Assembly: GCA_023409995.1 (NCBI GenBank)
Contig: JAEYQN010000168.1
Span: 1 to 44,489 of the forward strand
DNA: 44,489 bases
Source of the DNA: Cyanobacteria bacterium OH_CBB_238
Lineage (GTDB): Bacteria > Cyanobacteriota > Vampirovibrionia > Gastranaerophilales > Gastranaerophilaceae
Direction: 5' to 3'
The notes beneath the pieces are model-generated. The model was given only the letters and a program-made list of their open reading frames with translations, did no database searches and was not told the origin of the DNA. Below are positions 17,091-25,352 of this stretch, in pieces. The position numbers were made by a program, and so were the translations under genes. Numbering within the stretch: position 1 is the stretch's first letter; every line of letters starts with the position of its first letter.

Positions 17091-18443
17091 ATGGGACAGT
17101 CTTTTTACACATCAATTGGGGGCATAAAAGCAGCTCAAACACAACTAAACGTTGTATCAGACAACTTGGCAAACATGAATACACTTGCATATAAACAATC
17201 AAGTGTCAATTTCTCTGATATTTATTACTCTACCCTTTCAACAGGTTCTGGCGGAACTGATACCTCTGGTGGTACTAACGCAATACAAATTGGGCTTGGA
17301 ACACAAGTAAGTTCTATAACACGAGATTTCACAACAGGTAACACAAATACAACAGGTGTTGAGACTGATATGATGATTCAAGGGAATGGATTTTTCACTG
17401 TTAAAAACTCAACAGGAGAAATATTGTATACAAAAGCAGGAAAATTCACTCTTGATGATGAAGGTTACTTGGTAATGCCAAACGGAAATAAAGTTCTTGG
17501 TACAGCTGAAACATTCAGCTCTCAAGCATCATCAACTCCAATAAAAGTTCCACCACTAATTCAAACTGAAACAGTAGCGAATAATGATACAACAATAGCA
17601 AATAAAACCATTAGTCAACTAAACGGAATTAAGGCTACTGAGGGAACTTTTTCAATAGATGTTAGTACTGATGGCGGTGTAACTTCATCTGCAGTGTCAA
17701 TAACAATTGATCAAGATGATACAATGGCAGATTTAGTGTCTCAAATTCAAACAAAACTAGATGCTGCGGCGGGTACCGGTCACTTTACAGTCGCAATAAA
17801 CAATGGGAAATTGACAGTAACATCAGCCACTCCAGCAACTGACACTTTAGACTTCAATAAAGGCACATCTGATTTCCCTGCTGTTACGGGATTAACATCA
17901 AATACCGGTGGTAGTCCTTATTCTTCAAAGACTTTAGACTGGCAGCAAAACATCAGCAGCTCATCAACGAGTTCTGTTATAAGTTATTCAAGCATGGAAG
18001 TTACTGATACCGGTGTAATTGAGGTTACATATTCAAATGGTGATAAGATTACGGTAACTCAAAATGACCAAAAAGAAACGGTATTTAAATATACGACTGC
18101 GGATGGAGTTACCATAACAGGAAATGATTGTAATGTAGATCCATCATTCCTTGTACCATCTAACTTACAAATTCAACTTGCTAGCTTTATTAACCCTAAC
18201 GGATTAGTGGCTGAAGGGGGCAATTGCTATTCCGTTGGTTCTAACGCAGGTGATGCTTTCTACGGAACTGGTAATGGTAACGGCTTTGGCTCAGTTGAAT
18301 CAGGTCAACTAGAAACATCAAACGTTGATATGACAGAGCAATTTGCTGATATGATTATTGCACAAAGAGCAATAACTGCTAACAGCAGGGTATTCAGTAC
18401 TCAAAATGACGTAATGGATACAATAAACACCTTGGGTAGATAA
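17091..18443 (+). CDS. flgE: Flagellar hook protein FlgE
   Basis: A 450-residue structural subunit of the flagellar hook. The N-terminal rod/hook helix SFYTSIGGIKAAQTQLNVVS and the C-terminal helix block MTEQFADMIIAQRAITANSR are the conserved D0/D1 parts that polymerise. The central Ser/Thr/Gly-rich region (about 150-370) forms the variable outer domains. DTLDFNKG and the repeated T-V-T-S-A segments are lineage-specific. A GGAGG ribosome site sits six bases from the ATG, and a terminator follows 18 bases after the stop, closing the operon. Confidence 0.93.
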   Translation: MGQSFYTSIGGIKAAQTQLNVVSDNLANMNTLAYKQSSVNFSDIYYSTLSTGSGGTDTSGGTNAIQIGLGTQVSSITRDFTTGNTNTTGVETDMMIQGNGFFTVKNSTGEILYTKAGKFTLDDEGYLVMPNGNKVLGTAETFSSQASSTPIKVPPLIQTETVANNDTTIANKTISQLNGIKATEGTFSIDVSTDGGVTSSAVSITIDQDDTMADLVSQIQTKLDAAAGTGHFTVAINNGKLTVTSATPATDTLDFNKGTSDFPAVTGLTSNTGGSPYSSKTLDWQQNISSSSTSSVISYSSMEVTDTGVIEVTYSNGDKITVTQNDQKETVFKYTTADGVTITGNDCNVDPSFLVPSNLQIQLASFINPNGLVAEGGNCYSVGSNAGDAFYGTGNGNGFGSVESGQLETSNVDMTEQFADMIIAQRAITANSRVFSTQNDVMDTINTLGR

Positions 18444-18461
18444 GAATCTACTTAAAAGCTC

Positions 18462-18492
18462 AAAAAGCGGCTCAATTTATGAGTCGCTTTTT
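18462..18492 (+). terminator. Terminator of the flagellar operon
   Basis: Thirteen-base arms (18462-18474 and 18480-18492) with one G-T pair, a five-base loop, and a five-T tail within the right arm. The -10 element of hemW begins immediately after it. Confidence 0.88.
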
Positions 18493-18502
18493 GTTATATA
18501 AT
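18492..18502 (+). promoter_or_regulatory. -10 region of hemW, predicting a leaderless start
   Basis: TGTTATATAAT contains TATAAT at 18497-18502, six bases before the ATG at 18509, and in another register an extended -10 (TGT-TATATA). No convincing -35 is present because the flgE terminator occupies that space. Confidence 0.5.
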
Positions 18503-18508
18503 TGACCA

Positions 18509-19597
18509 ATGATAGAAAACGCATACATACATATTCCATTCTGCAGGCAAAAATGTTACTATTGTTCCTTTGTCTCTTATACAAATATTGCCCTAAAAAG
18601 TAACTATATTAATGCGCTTGTAAGACAAATAAAGGAAGAATACAACAACTCTAAACTAAAAACTATATATTTTGGAGGAGGAACTCCATCTTTACTAGAT
18701 ATAAGTGAATTACAAACAATACTAAAATCTCTTAATTTCGGCTCAGACAGTGAAGTAACATTAGAAGCTAACCCTGAAAATTTACAAGCTGACTATTTAA
18801 GTAAATTATTAGATATAGGAGTAAACAGGCTAAGTCTTGGCATCCAGTCGCTTGATGATAGAACCCTAAACTCAATAGGAAGAAAACATTCGAGCAACGA
18901 AGCTATCAAGGCAATAAAATCAGCTCAAAAAGTAGGATTCGATAATATAAACATAGATTTAATATATGGATTACCAGGACAATCAAATAGTTTATTCGTT
19001 GAAACTCTGAAAAGAATAGCTGAATTAAACATTCAACATGTATCTTTATATGGGCTGAAAATAGATGAAGATTGTTTCTTTGCAAAAAAAATGCCACAAG
19101 AGTTACCAAATGAAGATGACCAGGCAGAAATGTATCTTTATGCAATTGATTTTTTGACTTCAAGAAAGTTCAATCATTATGAAATTAGTAATTTTTCGAT
19201 TGAAGGATTTGAGTCAAGGCACAATCTTAATTATTGGGACAACAACACATACTATGGATTTGGCGCCGCTGCAAGTGGCTACTCAAAAGATACAAGATAT
19301 ACAAATATACTTAACCTTAAGGATTATATCTCGGACCCTTTTGGAAAGGAGATTGAGTACAAGGTAAGCCCTAATGAAAAACTTGAAGAAGAAATATTTC
19401 TTGGTTTAAGAAAAACATCAGGAATAAATATAAATGAAATTAACAAAAAATATAATATTGATTTTGAGAATAAATACAATAAAATTATAGATAGATTTTC
19501 ATCTACAAATCACCTAAAAAAAACAGATTATGGCTTTAAGCTCTCAACAGAAGGAATTCTGCTAAGCAACTCCATTCTTGCTGAATTTCTTGACTGA
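18509..19597 (+). CDS. hemW: HemW-type radical SAM protein (heme chaperone, HemN-like)
   Basis: A 362-residue radical SAM protein with the cluster motif C12-x3-C16-x2-C19 in FCRQKCYYCSF, then FGGGTPSLL, EANPENL and RLSLGIQSLDD. The SLGIQSLDD and INIDLIYGLPGQ blocks and the short length point to HemW, a heme-binding insertion factor, rather than true coproporphyrinogen dehydrogenase HemN (longer, with an extra N-terminal region). The name is often given as coproporphyrinogen oxidase, but that activity is unlikely. There is no Shine-Dalgarno site. Its last 36 bases overlap the convergent membrane-protein gene. Confidence 0.9.
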   Translation: MIENAYIHIPFCRQKCYYCSFVSYTNIALKSNYINALVRQIKEEYNNSKLKTIYFGGGTPSLLDISELQTILKSLNFGSDSEVTLEANPENLQADYLSKLLDIGVNRLSLGIQSLDDRTLNSIGRKHSSNEAIKAIKSAQKVGFDNINIDLIYGLPGQSNSLFVETLKRIAELNIQHVSLYGLKIDEDCFFAKKMPQELPNEDDQAEMYLYAIDFLTSRKFNHYEISNFSIEGFESRHNLNYWDNNTYYGFGAAASGYSKDTRYTNILNLKDYISDPFGKEIEYKVSPNEKLEEEIFLGLRKTSGININEINKKYNIDFENKYNKIIDRFSSTNHLKKTDYGFKLSTEGILLSNSILAEFLD

Positions 19598-20332
19598 ATG
19601 TTCTTCTTGTTTTGTACCAGCTTCAAAGCCAGAAATCATCATGCTAAGCGGTATCATTTTAGAAGTAACTGTTTTAACAGCACTATCTTTCAACATCAAT
19701 GATGAAACCAAACATAAGTCATCTACATGTGCGCTATAATCGGAAGCCTTTATTTGGCGTTTTTCTTTTTCATGAAATATTTTTTCATTCAATTTATCTA
19801 CAATTGTATGACCTATCTTCATACCGGCAACTAAACTAGCAATTGTCACTACAACTCTAGGTAAAGCACCTAAAGATTGATTAGCAAATTTTACAAACTT
19901 ATTATTTCCTTTAATAATTGGAAATTTAAGACCTGATTTTTCCAATAGTCTTGTATTTATAGCCAACAATCCAACTGGGGTAATAATATTACCAAGTGCC
20001 TGCTGAATGGCCTCTTTTACCTTAGCTTTACTATTTTTTTTATTATCAGCAGCTATTCCACCAGCCATTCCACCAACAACTGAAGCTAAACCAAGTTTGA
20101 TCATCTCTGGTTCTTCATATGAAAGGCTCCTAAATGTTGTTGCGGGATTTCCTTTTTTTGCTTTTGAAAGTAATGTAGCAAGAGTGACCGCAATCCCAAC
20201 TGAACTACCTGCAATAGAAGCTAATTTAACCTTATTATTTGATTCTCTATGTTTTTGAGGTTTAGCAATATTTCGTTGAAAAGAAGCTTGTCTTTCAACG
20301 CTAGCTTTTGAATTAACATTACTTACTTGCAT
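19562..20332 (-). CDS. Hypothetical protein with glycine-rich membrane helices
   Basis: 256 residues, family not recognised. The N-terminal 35 residues (MQVSNVNSKASVERQASFQR then basic) are hydrophilic. They are followed by Ala/Gly-rich helices at about 37-58 and 78-98, a third at about 112-128 and a fourth at about 155-175, which look like small-residue membrane hairpins. The C-terminal part is soluble and charged (KIFHEKEKRQIKASDYSAH). An AAGGTAAAG ribosome site supports the start. It overlaps the 3' end of hemW by 36 bases on the opposite strand. Its opening pattern is shared with the proteins at 8634-10121 and 41256-41759. Confidence 0.7.
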   Translation of the reverse strand: MQVSNVNSKASVERQASFQRNIAKPQKHRESNNKVKLASIAGSSVGIAVTLATLLSKAKKGNPATTFRSLSYEEPEMIKLGLASVVGGMAGGIAADNKKNSKAKVKEAIQQALGNIITPVGLLAINTRLLEKSGLKFPIIKGNNKFVKFANQSLGALPRVVVTIASLVAGMKIGHTIVDKLNEKIFHEKEKRQIKASDYSAHVDDLCLVSSLMLKDSAVKTVTSKMIPLSMMISGFEAGTKQEEHSVKKFSKNGVA

Positions 20333-20554
20333 CTTTACCTTCTTGCTTTATCTGAGACATTTCTATTAATGCACCTAGATAAAAAAAATTGCTAACGCTA
20401 TATTGTTTAGTTAATAATTAGCAACAATTAATTATATTTGTTTCCTTTATTTTATGTCAATCTTGTATTAATATAATTAAAAATCGTTACAATACGTCTA
20501 GCCAAAAGCACTATTATTTAAGAAATAGAGACCTAAGCACTCTGGAGAATTAAA

Positions 20555-21334
20555 ATGATCGACACACATTCACATATAGATTTTGACTGTTTCGAAGCGA
20601 AACTTGATGAAATACTGAAAAGCGCACAAGAATCTGGCATAGAAAAAATAATCATTCCTGGGGTAAGAGAACAAGAATTTTCTAGAATAATAGACTTAAT
20701 AGAGAAGTACGACTGCTTATATGGAGCATTGGGAGTTCATCCATCTGAGGCTAAAAGCTGTACAAAAGAAGTATTAGATGCTATAGAAAAATTAGCTTCT
20801 CACCCAAAAATAGTTGCAATAGGTGAAATTGGCCTTGATTATTACTGGGACAAAAGTGAAATAGACAAACAAAAAGAAGTATTTATATCACAAATAGAAA
20901 TAGCCAAAAGAACAAATAAACCAATAATTATACATGATAGAGAAGCTCATGAAGACACGTTTAACATACTCAAAGAACTAAATGCACGAGAAGTTGGGGT
21001 TGTTATGCATTGTTTCTCTGGAAGTGTAGAATATGCAAAACAATGCATTAAAGAAGGTTATTATATTGCGCTAGGCGGAGTTGTAACCTTCAAAAATGCA
21101 AAAAAGCCAAAAGAAGTTGCTCATGAAATCCCACTAGAATTTTTACTACTAGAAACAGATGCTCCATATTTGACACCAGTACCTCATAGAGGTGAAGAAA
21201 ACCAACCAGCCTATGTAAGATTTGTGGCAGAAGAAATTGCCAGAATAAAAAATATAAATATCCAAGAAGTTGATAAACAAACAACATTAAATGCCTGTAA
21301 CTTGTTTAAATTTTGTGAGAGTAGCAATGAGTAG
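20555..21334 (+). CDS. tatD: TatD family metal-dependent hydrolase (DNase)
   Basis: A 259-residue TIM-barrel metallo-hydrolase. The metal ligands are all present: H5 and H7 (DTHSH), E91 (GEIGLDYYW), H127 (IIHDRE), H152 (MHCFSG) and D202 (ETDAPYL). TatD proteins are exonucleases or DNA-repair enzymes acting in the cytoplasm; the YcfH/TatD subtype cannot be separated by eye. GGAG precedes the ATG. The stop overlaps the tlyA start by eight bases (ATGAGTAG), so the two are translationally coupled. Confidence 0.92.
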   Translation: MIDTHSHIDFDCFEAKLDEILKSAQESGIEKIIIPGVREQEFSRIIDLIEKYDCLYGALGVHPSEAKSCTKEVLDAIEKLASHPKIVAIGEIGLDYYWDKSEIDKQKEVFISQIEIAKRTNKPIIIHDREAHEDTFNILKELNAREVGVVMHCFSGSVEYAKQCIKEGYYIALGGVVTFKNAKKPKEVAHEIPLEFLLLETDAPYLTPVPHRGEENQPAYVRFVAEEIARIKNINIQEVDKQTTLNACNLFKFCESSNE

Positions 21335-22145
21335 AAAAGAGAGATTAGACAAACTACTTGTAGATAATGGATATTTTGATACAAAAAGCAAAGCTCAAGC
21401 ATCCATAATGGCTGGTGATGTAAAAATTGATGGAGAAAAAATAACAAAAGCAGGGTTTCAACTTGAAATAAATGACAAAACAATAGTTGAAGTAAAAACA
21501 ATGCCCTTTGTTTCAAGAGGTGGATTCAAATTAGATAAAGCTATAAAATCATTTGGGATAGATCTGTCTCAAAAGATATGTTTAGATGCAGGAGCTTCGA
21601 CCGGTGGCTTCACAGATTGCATGCTTCAAAATGGGGCAAAGAAAGTATATTCTGTTGATGTCGGATATGGTCAATTAGCTTGGAAATTAAGAAATAATCC
21701 AAATGTAAAAGTACTCGAAAGAATTAACATAAGATCTTGTACTATATCTGAAATATATTCTGAAAGCGAAGAAAAAGCTTCTTTTTGTGCAATGGATTTA
21801 TCGTTCATTTCTATAACGAAAGTTTTAGAAAATATAAAAAAGCTCCTGCAAGATGAAAATATTGAAATAGTCTCCCTGATCAAACCTCAATTTGAAGCCG
21901 GGAAAGAACAGGTCGGAAAAAATGGCGTAGTAAAAGATCCTACGGTTCATAAAGAAGTTATAAACACAGTAATACAATATGCAAACTCTCTTGGGCTAAA
22001 TATAAAGGGCTTAGATTACTCGCCAATTAAGGGTCCCGCAGGAAATATTGAATATTTGATATATTTTTCTAATAAAAAGATAATGGGTACGTCTTTTTCC
22101 GTTGAAGACACTGTTCAAAAAGCTTTATTAGACCTAAATAAATAA
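21327..22145 (+). CDS. tlyA: TlyA family rRNA (cytidine-2'-O)-methyltransferase
   Basis: 272 residues: an S4 RNA-binding domain (about 5-62, RLDKLLVDNGYFDTKSKAQA) followed by an FtsJ/RrmJ-type SAM methyltransferase with GASTGGFTDCMLQ at 89-101 and SVDVGYGQLAW. TlyA 2'-O-methylates cytidines in 16S and/or 23S rRNA, and its loss gives capreomycin resistance in bacteria that carry it. The same family has also been called hemolysin A, a label best avoided. I use the ATG at 21327; an earlier in-frame ATG at 21291 is unlikely because it lies deep inside tatD. The 3' end is one base from the convergent remnant. Confidence 0.9.
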   Translation: MSRKERLDKLLVDNGYFDTKSKAQASIMAGDVKIDGEKITKAGFQLEINDKTIVEVKTMPFVSRGGFKLDKAIKSFGIDLSQKICLDAGASTGGFTDCMLQNGAKKVYSVDVGYGQLAWKLRNNPNVKVLERINIRSCTISEIYSESEEKASFCAMDLSFISITKVLENIKKLLQDENIEIVSLIKPQFEAGKEQVGKNGVVKDPTVHKEVINTVIQYANSLGLNIKGLDYSPIKGPAGNIEYLIYFSNKKIMGTSFSVEDTVQKALLDLNK

Positions 22146-22146
22146 T

Positions 22147-22520
22147 TTACTGAGACTGTTTTTCTAGTTCTGATATACGATTACTAAGCAATAAAACCTG
22201 CTTCTGTAAAAGATCAATCTTTCTATCTTTATCTTTTAATTGTTTTTCTATTAAACTAACTTTAATAGTAATATCTAAAATCTTTGAATATAGTTGTTTA
22301 ATTGCATTTACGCAAGTAAACAATATTTCGTTCGAATCAATATATAATAATGATTTATATTTATTATTTCCAGGACCTTCTAGCACGCATTTGGAATGAT
22401 TTTTTGTAATTCTTGAGCAATAACTCCAGTATGTTTTCTCTTGTCTTGGATTGTATTGTTGAATGTATAGTCAAAAATCTTCAACTTCAAGATTCTTTCT
22501 AACCCTATCTTAGCATACCA
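22147..22520 (-). pseudogene. Frameshifted remnant of an S74-type intramolecular chaperone domain
   Basis: Two adjacent minus-strand frames together read as the C-terminal chaperone/peptidase S74 domain of tail-fibre-like proteins. Frame A (22520 down to about 22386) gives YAKIGLERILKLKIFDYTF, then HTGVIAQELQKIIPNA. Frame B (22386 to 22147) gives VLEGPGNNKYKSLLYIDSNE, then ILFTCVNAIKQLY and a trimeric coiled-coil tail. Joining them needs one extra G at about 22386, restoring P-N-A-V-L-E. Frame A is closed upstream by a stop at 22523-22521, and no SDxRLK motif or longer protein precedes it. It looks like a decayed end of a phage-type or surface-fibre gene; a sequencing error at the single base is also possible, but the missing upstream part would remain. 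Confidence 0.65.
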
Positions 22521-22582
22521 TTATCTCTATTAGCTCACAGCCCATTATATTTATTCAAAATATCATAATATTTCTTAAAAAT

Positions 22583-22614
22583 CCCACAAAAAATAAAGAC
22601 CGCATAAAGCGGTC
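22583..22614 (-). terminator. Terminator after the 131-residue hypothetical gene
   Basis: GACCGC (22598-22603) pairs with GCGGTC (22609-22614) across a five-base loop; on the minus strand TTTATTTTTT follows. It is 36 bases past the stop codon. Confidence 0.8.
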
Positions 22615-22650
22615 GTAAATAACAAACAATAACATGGAGTCGGAGGAGTC

Positions 22651-23046
22651 TTAGAGATTGTTCTTATTGAACATTTCTACAACTAAATTAGTTTTAGCTT
22701 CATCTGATAATGAAGAGTTAGGAAATTCTTGGTCAAAACCAAGTAGCCCTTTTTCTACTTCTGATTCGAAACCTTGTACAAATCCTGCAATTCTAGCGGC
22801 TTGTTCAGAAGTTACATACTTTGATACATCAATTGTTTTCTTTGCCGTTGATGCTTGAATATCTGCATTTTGAGCTGCCATATAATTCAATACGTCATCA
22901 GCTGAGAGCTCTTTTTGAACAAAGCCTTGAGAAGCTTTGCCTGTTGAAGAATCATCAACAGTAGTTTGTTTTTTTTCGTCTTGTTTAAATTGAGTAAATT
23001 TAACTGCTTGAGAGTTAATTGTAATTGGGTTGATATTGTTTGTCAT
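22651..23046 (-). CDS. Hypothetical small hydrophilic protein
   Basis: 131 residues, not recognised. No signal peptide or membrane helix. The first 50 residues are Asn/Gln/Thr/Lys-rich (including NPITINSQAVKFTQFKQ). The remainder is a compact helical domain: ELSADDVLNYMAAQNADIQA, then VSKYVTSEQAARIAGFVQGF and LSDEAKTNLVVEMFN. An AGGAG ribosome site lies seven bases before the ATG, and a terminator follows, so it is a real single-gene unit. The helical repeats with conserved acidic residues might bind a partner protein. No function can be assigned. Confidence 0.75.
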   Translation of the reverse strand: MTNNINPITINSQAVKFTQFKQDEKKQTTVDDSSTGKASQGFVQKELSADDVLNYMAAQNADIQASTAKKTIDVSKYVTSEQAARIAGFVQGFESEVEKGLLGFDQEFPNSSLSDEAKTNLVVEMFNKNNL

Positions 23047-23177
23047 TTTCTACTCCTAATCTTTATAAGTTGTTTGCTTACAAAATAGGTATCGGATTAT
23101 ACTTTAATTACCTTTAGAGAATAATCTTATTTTTAGAGTCCATCGTTACATTAATTTACAAAATACAATCTTCTTAA

Positions 23178-23212
23178 AAATAAAAGCTCCTTATAATAAG
23201 GAGCTTTTATTT
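23178..23212. terminator. Bidirectional terminator downstream of ilvC
   Basis: A perfect 16-base inverted repeat (23178-23193 with 23197-23212) with a three-base loop around GCTCCTTA/TAAGGAGC, flanked by A-runs and T-runs on both sides. It begins 17 bases past the ilvC stop. Confidence 0.88.
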
Positions 23213-23228
23213 TTATATAAGAGATATT

Positions 23229-24263
23229 CTAGTTTTTATCTCTATCAATAATTTTATCTTTTCCACCCCAGCTGAATAAAGAACGGATTTCTTTGCCAAC
23301 AGTTTCAATTTGGTGTTCTTCACCGGCTTTTCTAAGTTCTTTGAATTTTGGAATACCATTTTTAAATTCATCAACAAATTCATTTGCAAATGTTCCATCT
23401 TGAATTTCTTCAAGTATTTTTTTCATTTCTTTTTTTGTTTCTGACGTTACCACTCTTGGACCTCTTGTTAAGTCACCGTATTCAGCAGTATTTGAGATTG
23501 AGTATCTCATATCAGAAATTCCACCTTGGAACATCAAATCTACTATTAACTTAAGTTCGTGCAAACATTCAAAGTATGCCATATATGGAGAATATCCTGC
23601 TTCTACAAGAGTTTCAAAACCTGCTTGAACCAAAGCAGATGCGCCACCACATAATACCGCTTGTTCTCCAAATAAATCTGTTTCCGTTTCTTCTTTGAAT
23701 GTTGTCTCAATTATTCCTGATCTTCCTGCACCTATGCAAGAAGCATAAGCAAGAGCAACTTCTTTAGCATCACCTGTTGCATCTTGATATACAGCAATTA
23801 ACGAAGGAACTCCTCTTCCTGCTTGATATTCACTTCTTACAGTGTGTCCAGGACCTTTCGGTGCAACCATTATTACATTTATATCAGCAGCAGGGGTAAT
23901 TTTCTTAAAGTGAATATTAAAGCCATGTGCGAACATTAGATATTTTCCAGCTGTTAAATTTGGCTCAATTTGATTTTTATAAACATCTGCTTGAATTTCA
24001 TCTGGAATTAAAACTTGAATTACATCAGCCCATTTAACAGCATCTTCTATGCTCATAACTGTTAACCCTTCAGCTTCCGCTTTTTTTGCAGATGGTCCAC
24101 CCAGTCTCAGACCAACAGCGACTTTACATCCAGAATCTCTGAGGTTAGTCACTTGTCCATAACCTTGAGAACCATAACCTATAATAGCAACATTTTTAGA
24201 TAGAATTTTTTCTCTATCAATGTCTTTGTCTGTGTAAATCTTCAAATTTGTCGTTGTTGTCAT
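23229..24263 (-). CDS. ilvC: Ketol-acid reductoisomerase IlvC
   Basis: Converts acetolactate or acetohydroxybutyrate to dihydroxy-isovalerate or -methylvalerate in valine, isoleucine and leucine synthesis, using Mg2+ and NAD(P)H. 344 residues, the short class I form. The Rossmann loop is [17 protein letters not shown] (29-45), followed by [14 protein letters not shown], and the metal-binding helices contain [14 protein letters not shown] and [13 protein letters not shown]. The loop [13 protein letters not shown] has Arg and Ser near the 2'-phosphate pocket, fitting NADPH. A good AGGAG site precedes the ATG, and a TGCTAAAAT extended -10 lies about 30 bases upstream. ilvB, ilvN and ilvD are not adjacent. 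Confidence 0.97.
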   Translation of the reverse strand: MTTTTNLKIYTDKDIDREKILSKNVAIIGYGSQGYGQVTNLRDSGCKVAVGLRLGGPSAKKAEAEGLTVMSIEDAVKWADVIQVLIPDEIQADVYKNQIEPNLTAGKYLMFAHGFNIHFKKITPAADINVIMVAPKGPGHTVRSEYQAGRGVPSLIAVYQDATGDAKEVALAYASCIGAGRSGIIETTFKEETETDLFGEQAVLCGGASALVQAGFETLVEAGYSPYMAYFECLHELKLIVDLMFQGGISDMRYSISNTAEYGDLTRGPRVVTSETKKEMKKILEEIQDGTFANEFVDEFKNGIPKFKELRKAGEEHQIETVGKEIRSLFSWGGKDKIIDRDKN

Positions 24264-24337
24264 TTAGCGTCTCCTTTTAAAAGTTCATTCGAATTTTAGC
24301 ATAAATAATAGTATTTATACACTTTTTTATCAAGATT

Positions 24338-24346
24338 TGTTATACT
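24338..24346 (+). promoter_or_regulatory. Extended -10 promoter of the hydrolase gene, predicting a leaderless start
   Basis: TGT followed by TATACT (24341-24346), six bases before the ATG at 24353. No Shine-Dalgarno site is present. The gene is divergent from ilvC. Confidence 0.6.
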
Positions 24347-24352
24347 AAATGT

Positions 24353-25264
24353 ATGAAGAAATTGCTATATATTTACTTTATCGCTAGTAAATTTCTTTTT
24401 CTTATTGTGTATTCGCTTATACCTCGCGAAGGAAAATTCTATAATTATCTTAGATTAAAACTTGAAAATAGAATAATTTTCTCCCCCAGGATTAAGAGTA
24501 TTTATCCAATAGATAAGGAATTACTAAAAGATATTGAGGTTGTCAAAATCATGACACCAGATTGTGTTAAATTGCATTCCTGGTTTTTTAGACCCCAAAA
24601 CAATAACCCAGTAATAGTTTTTTGTCATGGCCAATCAGAAAACATTTCAATGTGGCAAGACACAGCAAAATTCATAAAAACCTTGGGATATGGTGCATTG
24701 TTTCTGTCTTACAGAGGTCACTACAAGAGCGCTGGCTTACCTTCAGAAAAAGGCATCTACACTGATGCAGAATCAGCTATAGATTATTTGAATAGTCAAG
24801 GAATAAAAACAGAAAATACTATATTTTGGGGAAGATCATTGGGGTCAACAATTGTTTGCGAAATGGCAAGAAAATATAATTTGAAAGCTATAATAATAGA
24901 AAGTGGCATTACAAATATTAAAAGTGCTGCAATAACTTTATCAGAAACATATTTAAATCAGGGTAATATAAATTTTATAAAACCATTAGTTTCAAAGTTA
25001 TGGAACAATATTCATTTCGTCCAAAATTTTGAAAATAATAAAAAAATTAGCAAAGTAGAATGTCCGACGCTAATAATACATAGCACAAATGATGTAAAAA
25101 TCCCTTGCTGCGCTGCTGAAGAATTGTTTTCTTGCAAACCTGATGCAAAATTCAAGTTAATGAATATAGGTTGCCACGATTCTAATGATTGGTGTTATTC
25201 AGAAATAGAAGACTTTTTAGCTAAAGTGTCTGCACAAAATAAAGATTTGGTTGCAACAAGATAG
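24353..25264 (+). CDS. Alpha/beta hydrolase (serine hydrolase) with N-terminal membrane anchor
   Basis: 303 residues. A hydrophobic helix at about 4-23 anchors or exports the protein. The hydrolase fold has the oxyanion turn CHGQSEN, the nucleophile elbow G160-R-S162-L-G, the acid D247 (STNDVKIP) and the histidine H275 (GCHDSND), giving a complete triad. The general pattern resembles BEM46/FrsA-like esterases or peptidases; the substrate is unknown. C91, C251, C252 and C261 are notable for a potentially exported domain. It has its own promoter with a predicted leaderless start and lies 89 bases from ilvC. Confidence 0.8.
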   Translation: MKKLLYIYFIASKFLFLIVYSLIPREGKFYNYLRLKLENRIIFSPRIKSIYPIDKELLKDIEVVKIMTPDCVKLHSWFFRPQNNNPVIVFCHGQSENISMWQDTAKFIKTLGYGALFLSYRGHYKSAGLPSEKGIYTDAESAIDYLNSQGIKTENTIFWGRSLGSTIVCEMARKYNLKAIIIESGITNIKSAAITLSETYLNQGNINFIKPLVSKLWNNIHFVQNFENNKKISKVECPTLIIHSTNDVKIPCCAAEELFSCKPDAKFKLMNIGCHDSNDWCYSEIEDFLAKVSAQNKDLVATR

Positions 25265-25316
25265 TAATCAATTAATTAAATTTTTCGTAGTTTTTTTGGT
25301 TGGTCATGTTGTGTAA

Positions 25317-25345
25317 TTGGCAAATTAGCAAAAATCTACTACACT
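25317..25345 (+). promoter_or_regulatory. Promoter of the oppB unit, predicting a leaderless start
   Basis: TTGGCA (25317-25322), a 17-base spacer and TACACT (25340-25345). Seven bases then lead to the ATG at 25353. No Shine-Dalgarno site is visible. Confidence 0.65.
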
Positions 25346-25352
25346 GATATCT

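Noticed and set aside
21291..21327. Longer N-terminus for tlyA
   Set aside because: It would lie deep inside tatD and the extra residues do not resemble an S4 domain start; the ATG at 21327 fits the family.
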